From a virus: DNA of 23,916 bases. The DNA is taken from positions 1 through 23,916 of the IMG/VR virus record IMGVR_UViG_3300037502_001575. The stretch is one strand, 5' to 3'. Shown here piece after piece: positions 21,553 through 23,916 of this stretch (its first letter is position 1; every line of letters starts with the position of its first letter). The position numbers were made by a program, and so were the translations under genes. Under the pieces are notes generated by a model. The model did no database searches and was not told the DNA's origin. It saw only the letters and a program-made list of their open reading frames with translations.

Positions 21553-23916
21553 ACGGACGCCAGTAATTGTCACAGACTACCGGCCAAAAATTCTTGCGGG
21601 TTCCACCACGGCGAGCGGTGGCGCGCAGCCGCTGATTGTTCACGACATCAACACCAGTCACAGCGGCAATCTGCTGTGGAGCCGGTTGGACAAGGCGGGC
21701 AGTAGTCTAGCCGACATTGTCACGCGTCCACATGGCGCATTGACAGACATTGGCACGAACACACACGCGCAGATTGATTCGCATATTGCCACGGGTGATA
21801 TTCACGTCTCGCACAGCGGCGTCACGTTGACGGCGGGCAACGGACTGACAGGCGGCGGGACGATTGCAGCAAGCCGGACGTTTGCGGTAGGAGCCGGGGA
21901 CGGTATTACCGTTAACGCTGACGATGTGGCCGTAGACACTACGGTAGTGCGAACAACGCGCACGATAACGTCTGGCGGCGGGTTGACAGGCGGGGGTGAT
22001 TTAAGCGCAAACCGCACACTGGCAGTTGGGGCCGGGGACGGTATCACCGTTAACGCTGACGATGTGGCACTCACAACGCCGGGGACGTTAAGCGCGACAA
22101 CTTCCAACACGGCGAGCGGCAATCATACGCACGCGGTATCAACCGGCGCGGCGTCTACACTGAGCGCGACAACTGCCAACGCCACGGGAACAAGTAGCAG
22201 CCTCGCACGCGCAGATCACCTCCATGCTATATCCACCGGCGCAGCGTCTACGCTCACCGTTAGCACGTCAAACGCCACGGGAACGAGCAGCAACCTCGCA
22301 CGCGCAGATCACCTTCACACGATTACAACGTCAAGCAATCCCGGCGCGGCAGCGTCTATCTTGGCGTCATCGGCGTCGGGCAGTCTGCAACTGGTGACGC
22401 TGGCGTCGAATGTGGGATTCACCAGCGGGTTTGCGGGGGCGGGCTATCGGGTAGATTATGGGGTGACGGAGGCGGGAAAAGCCAGCGCAGAGTTTGACAA
22501 CCTCACCGTGCGCGGGCGGATGCGAATCTATGAGCTGCTAATCCAACAGATTCGAGCTACAAACGGTTCGGTGTTCGTATCCAGCAGCAGCCGCGCCGAG
22601 GTTGTCACTGAGGATAATGACTGGCACGTCAACGGTGAACAGCTTGATCTAAACGGCGTGGGAGCTTCATTTGACGCGCGGATATTCACCATTCGCACGC
22701 GCACAACCACGGGCAGCGGAGATCGTAACCTTTACCACGGGTTCCTGGTGAATGACATCCTGCGCGCTCAGCGTGTGGACATCGGCACGGGTGGCAGCCT
22801 GATTACGCGCCAGGTCAACCTGCAAATGACACGGTTCGTCAATTTGTGGGAATATGTCGGGGCGTTGGTGTCGGGTGACGTGCCAGTGGTTGGCGACGAA
22901 ATGGTGCGCCTGGGCAGTATCACCGACACAACGCGACAGGGTTCAATCTACCTCACGTCGGACGATAGCAACGCGCCATTTATTGACATTGTGAACGAAG
23001 TGGCGAGCCATGCGGAGTGGAACCAGGCCGGTAAAATCAAAGCGCGCCTGGGACGGTTGAGTGGGATTGTTGACGATGATTTCGACGAACCAGTAAGCGG
23101 CTATGGGCTGTACTCGGACAACGTGTACCTAAAGGGGAAGATCGTTGTCACGGGTGGAAACGTTGCAACGACTGACGCGATAAACACCGGGCTGGCAACT
23201 AAAATCAACACGGGCGGCGCGGCGGCAGACGTTAACAACAACACCACCACAATCAGCGGTGGGCGGATTACAACAAACACGATTACCGCCTTGCAGATTG
23301 CAGCGCAGACAATTACGGCTGCGCAAATTGCAGCAAACACAATTACGGCTGCGCAGATTGCGGCAGGGACAATTACAGCAACGCAAATAAACGTCAGTCA
23401 ACTATCTGCAATTTCGGTCGATTTGGGGAACGTGACGGCAGGCCAGATTATTGTCGGGGACTTGTATAACAAATTGTGGCTGAATGACGCGAACGACGGC
23501 GGACTGGCGATTGGTGGCACGACGAAGGGCAGCGCGCCATTCCGGGTGACAGCGGCAGGTGCGTTGACTGCGACGAATGCAACGATTACCGGCAGTGTTA
23601 CGTCAACCAGTGGAGCTATCGGCGGCTGGACACTGAGCGTAGGCGCGCTTACGTCTGGCAATGTTGGGCTGCGTTCAGGGCAGGTTACCACGGGCGTAGC
23701 GATTTATGCGGGCAACGCCATACCCACATCTGCGCCATTCCGGGTGACAGCGGCGGGTGCGTTGACTGCAACGAATGCAACGATTACCGGCAACATTACG
23801 TCAACCATTGGAACCATCGGCGGCTGGACACTAAGCACGTCTGCAATATCGTCTACGAATATTTCACTCACATCCGGCGCGGCCAACGTTGCCAGTATTC
23901 AGGCGGGGACAGGAAC
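21545..23916 (+). CDS. Large repetitive tail fibre / host-specificity protein, 3' end beyond window
   Basis: Open from ATG 21545 to the right edge: at least 790 residues, no stop. Residues 1-85 form an N-terminal attachment region with several His (IDSHIATGDIHVSHSG). Then come two GLTGGG...RT-AVGAGDGITVNADDVA repeats (a common tail-fibre repeat), three H-x-H units (HTH, HLH, HLH, 31 residues apart) like the iron-coordinating motifs of T4 gp37, and a unique central domain of about 250 residues (from about 265). Next is an ITAAQIAA decapeptide run, then two copies of a 66-residue-spaced SAPFRVTAAGALTATNATITG module, each ending IGGWTLS. Such proteins trimerise and bind the host surface. The receptor-binding tip is likely past the window end. 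Confidence 0.86.
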   Translation, partial: MPKRTPVIVTDYRPKILAGSTTASGGAQPLIVHDINTSHSGNLLWSRLDKAGSSLADIVTRPHGALTDIGTNTHAQIDSHIATGDIHVSHSGVTLTAGNGLTGGGTIAASRTFAVGAGDGITVNADDVAVDTTVVRTTRTITSGGGLTGGGDLSANRTLAVGAGDGITVNADDVALTTPGTLSATTSNTASGNHTHAVSTGAASTLSATTANATGTSSSLARADHLHAISTGAASTLTVSTSNATGTSSNLARADHLHTITTSSNPGAAASILASSASGSLQLVTLASNVGFTSGFAGAGYRVDYGVTEAGKASAEFDNLTVRGRMRIYELLIQQIRATNGSVFVSSSSRAEVVTEDNDWHVNGEQLDLNGVGASFDARIFTIRTRTTTGSGDRNLYHGFLVNDILRAQRVDIGTGGSLITRQVNLQMTRFVNLWEYVGALVSGDVPVVGDEMVRLGSITDTTRQGSIYLTSDDSNAPFIDIVNEVASHAEWNQAGKIKARLGRLSGIVDDDFDEPVSGYGLYSDNVYLKGKIVVTGGNVATTDAINTGLATKINTGGAAADVNNNTTTISGGRITTNTITALQIAAQTITAAQIAANTITAAQIAAGTITATQINVSQLSAISVDLGNVTAGQIIVGDLYNKLWLNDANDGGLAIGGTTKGSAPFRVTAAGALTATNATITGSVTSTSGAIGGWTLSVGALTSGNVGLRSGQVTTGVAIYAGNAIPTSAPFRVTAAGALTATNATITGNITSTIGTIGGWTLSTSAISSTNISLTSGAANVASIQAGTG
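21842..22068 (+). repeat. Two 46-residue (138 bp) tail-fibre repeats
   Basis: The stretch 21842-21930 recurs at 21980-22068 with the same spacing. Both encode GLTGGG, an Arg-Thr-x-Ala-Val-Gly-Ala-Gly element and DGITVNADDVA. Differences are mostly silent in the last 35 bases and larger in the first part. The unit is a known style of fibre shaft repeat. Confidence 0.85.
22124..22318 (+). repeat. 93-bp repeats carrying His-x-His motifs
   Basis: Three His-x-His codon pairs lie exactly 93 bases apart (22124, 22217 and 22310). Between them, STGAASTL and NATGTSS-LARAD recur. In long tail fibres such as T4 gp37, His-x-His pairs from three chains bind iron along the axis, so a metal-stabilised shaft is suggested. 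Confidence 0.8.
23276..23392 (+). repeat. 30-bp repeats coding TITAAQIAA-type decapeptides
   Basis: About four tandem units of 30 bases encode NTITALQIAA, QTITAAQIAA, NTITAAQIAA and GTITATQINV. Second and third copies differ by few bases. The regular Ile spacing suits a trimeric beta-helix or coiled shaft segment. Confidence 0.85.
23534..23836 (+). repeat. Two 105-bp near-identical modules (period 198 bp)
   Basis: 23534-23638 and 23732-23836 differ at about 9 of 105 bases by eye. Both encode APFRVTAAGALTATNATITG, then a Thr/Ser turn and IGGWTLS. More copies may follow beyond the window. The module is typical of phage tip proteins and may allow length or specificity change by recombination. 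Confidence 0.85.

Noticed and set aside
23276-23392. Short regular repeats as a CRISPR array
   Set aside because: Units are contiguous 30-bp codon repeats without spacers inside an open reading frame; they encode a fibre shaft.

Overview
The window is a contiguous late-gene block of a tailed double-stranded DNA phage or prophage (Caudoviricetes). It has a non-contractile long-tail (siphovirus) plan: tape measure, tail-tube proteins and a tail assembly chaperone pair are present, and no sheath protein is recognisable. Every gene I accept is on the + strand. Genes are packed end to end, with ATGA or TAATG couplings and mostly GGAG-type ribosome binding sites. GC content looks like roughly 57-58%. 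No integrase, repressor, tRNA, CRISPR array or rRNA is visible, so I cannot tell a free phage from a prophage, and the host cannot be assigned. Strong Shine-Dalgarno sites and a GH108-type lysozyme only point to a bacterial host.

Layout. 1-2515: tail of the metabolic/DNA module, with ThyX (cut by the left edge), a VRR-NUC-type nuclease, two small unknown genes, a D12-class adenine methyltransferase, a 57-residue membrane peptide and a small helix-turn-helix protein. 2516-2580 is the only AT-richer gap in this part and may hold a promoter. 2581-5353: lysis region, with a two-domain endolysin (clan-A-like TIM barrel plus GH108 muramidase), a calcineurin-like phosphoesterase, a coiled-coil/membrane protein and a holin candidate. 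5363-6938: small and large terminase. 6952-8415: three virion-type or unknown genes placed between terminase and portal, one of them LamG-like. 8468-12846: head genes in unusually fused form, a portal-MuF fusion and a prohead protease-major capsid fusion. 12858-14483: decoration-like protein, connector genes and a tail-terminator candidate. 14493-18503: two related tail-tube proteins, a frameshifting tail chaperone pair and the tape measure. 18530-23916: tail tip, two small fibre-associated proteins and a very repetitive fibre/host-specificity protein that runs off the right edge (at least 790 residues).

How it works together: the terminase motor packages DNA through the portal into a capsid matured by the fused protease. 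The connectors join head to tail, and the chaperone and tape measure direct tail polymerisation. The tip and fibre proteins bind the host, and endolysin plus holin release progeny. The methyltransferase and a marked scarcity of GATC suggest adaptation to restriction.

Most interesting points: (1) a well-formed -1 frameshift signal (heptamer, 6-nt spacer, 9-bp perfect stem extendable to 13) in the tail chaperone; (2) a strong internal ribosome binding site and in-frame GTG inside the protease-capsid fusion that would yield a free capsid precursor of normal length; (3) the portal-MuF fusion; (4) the clan-A/GH108 endolysin; (5) two small accessory genes whose 3' ends copy the 3' end of the gene just upstream, leaving each bracketed by direct repeats.
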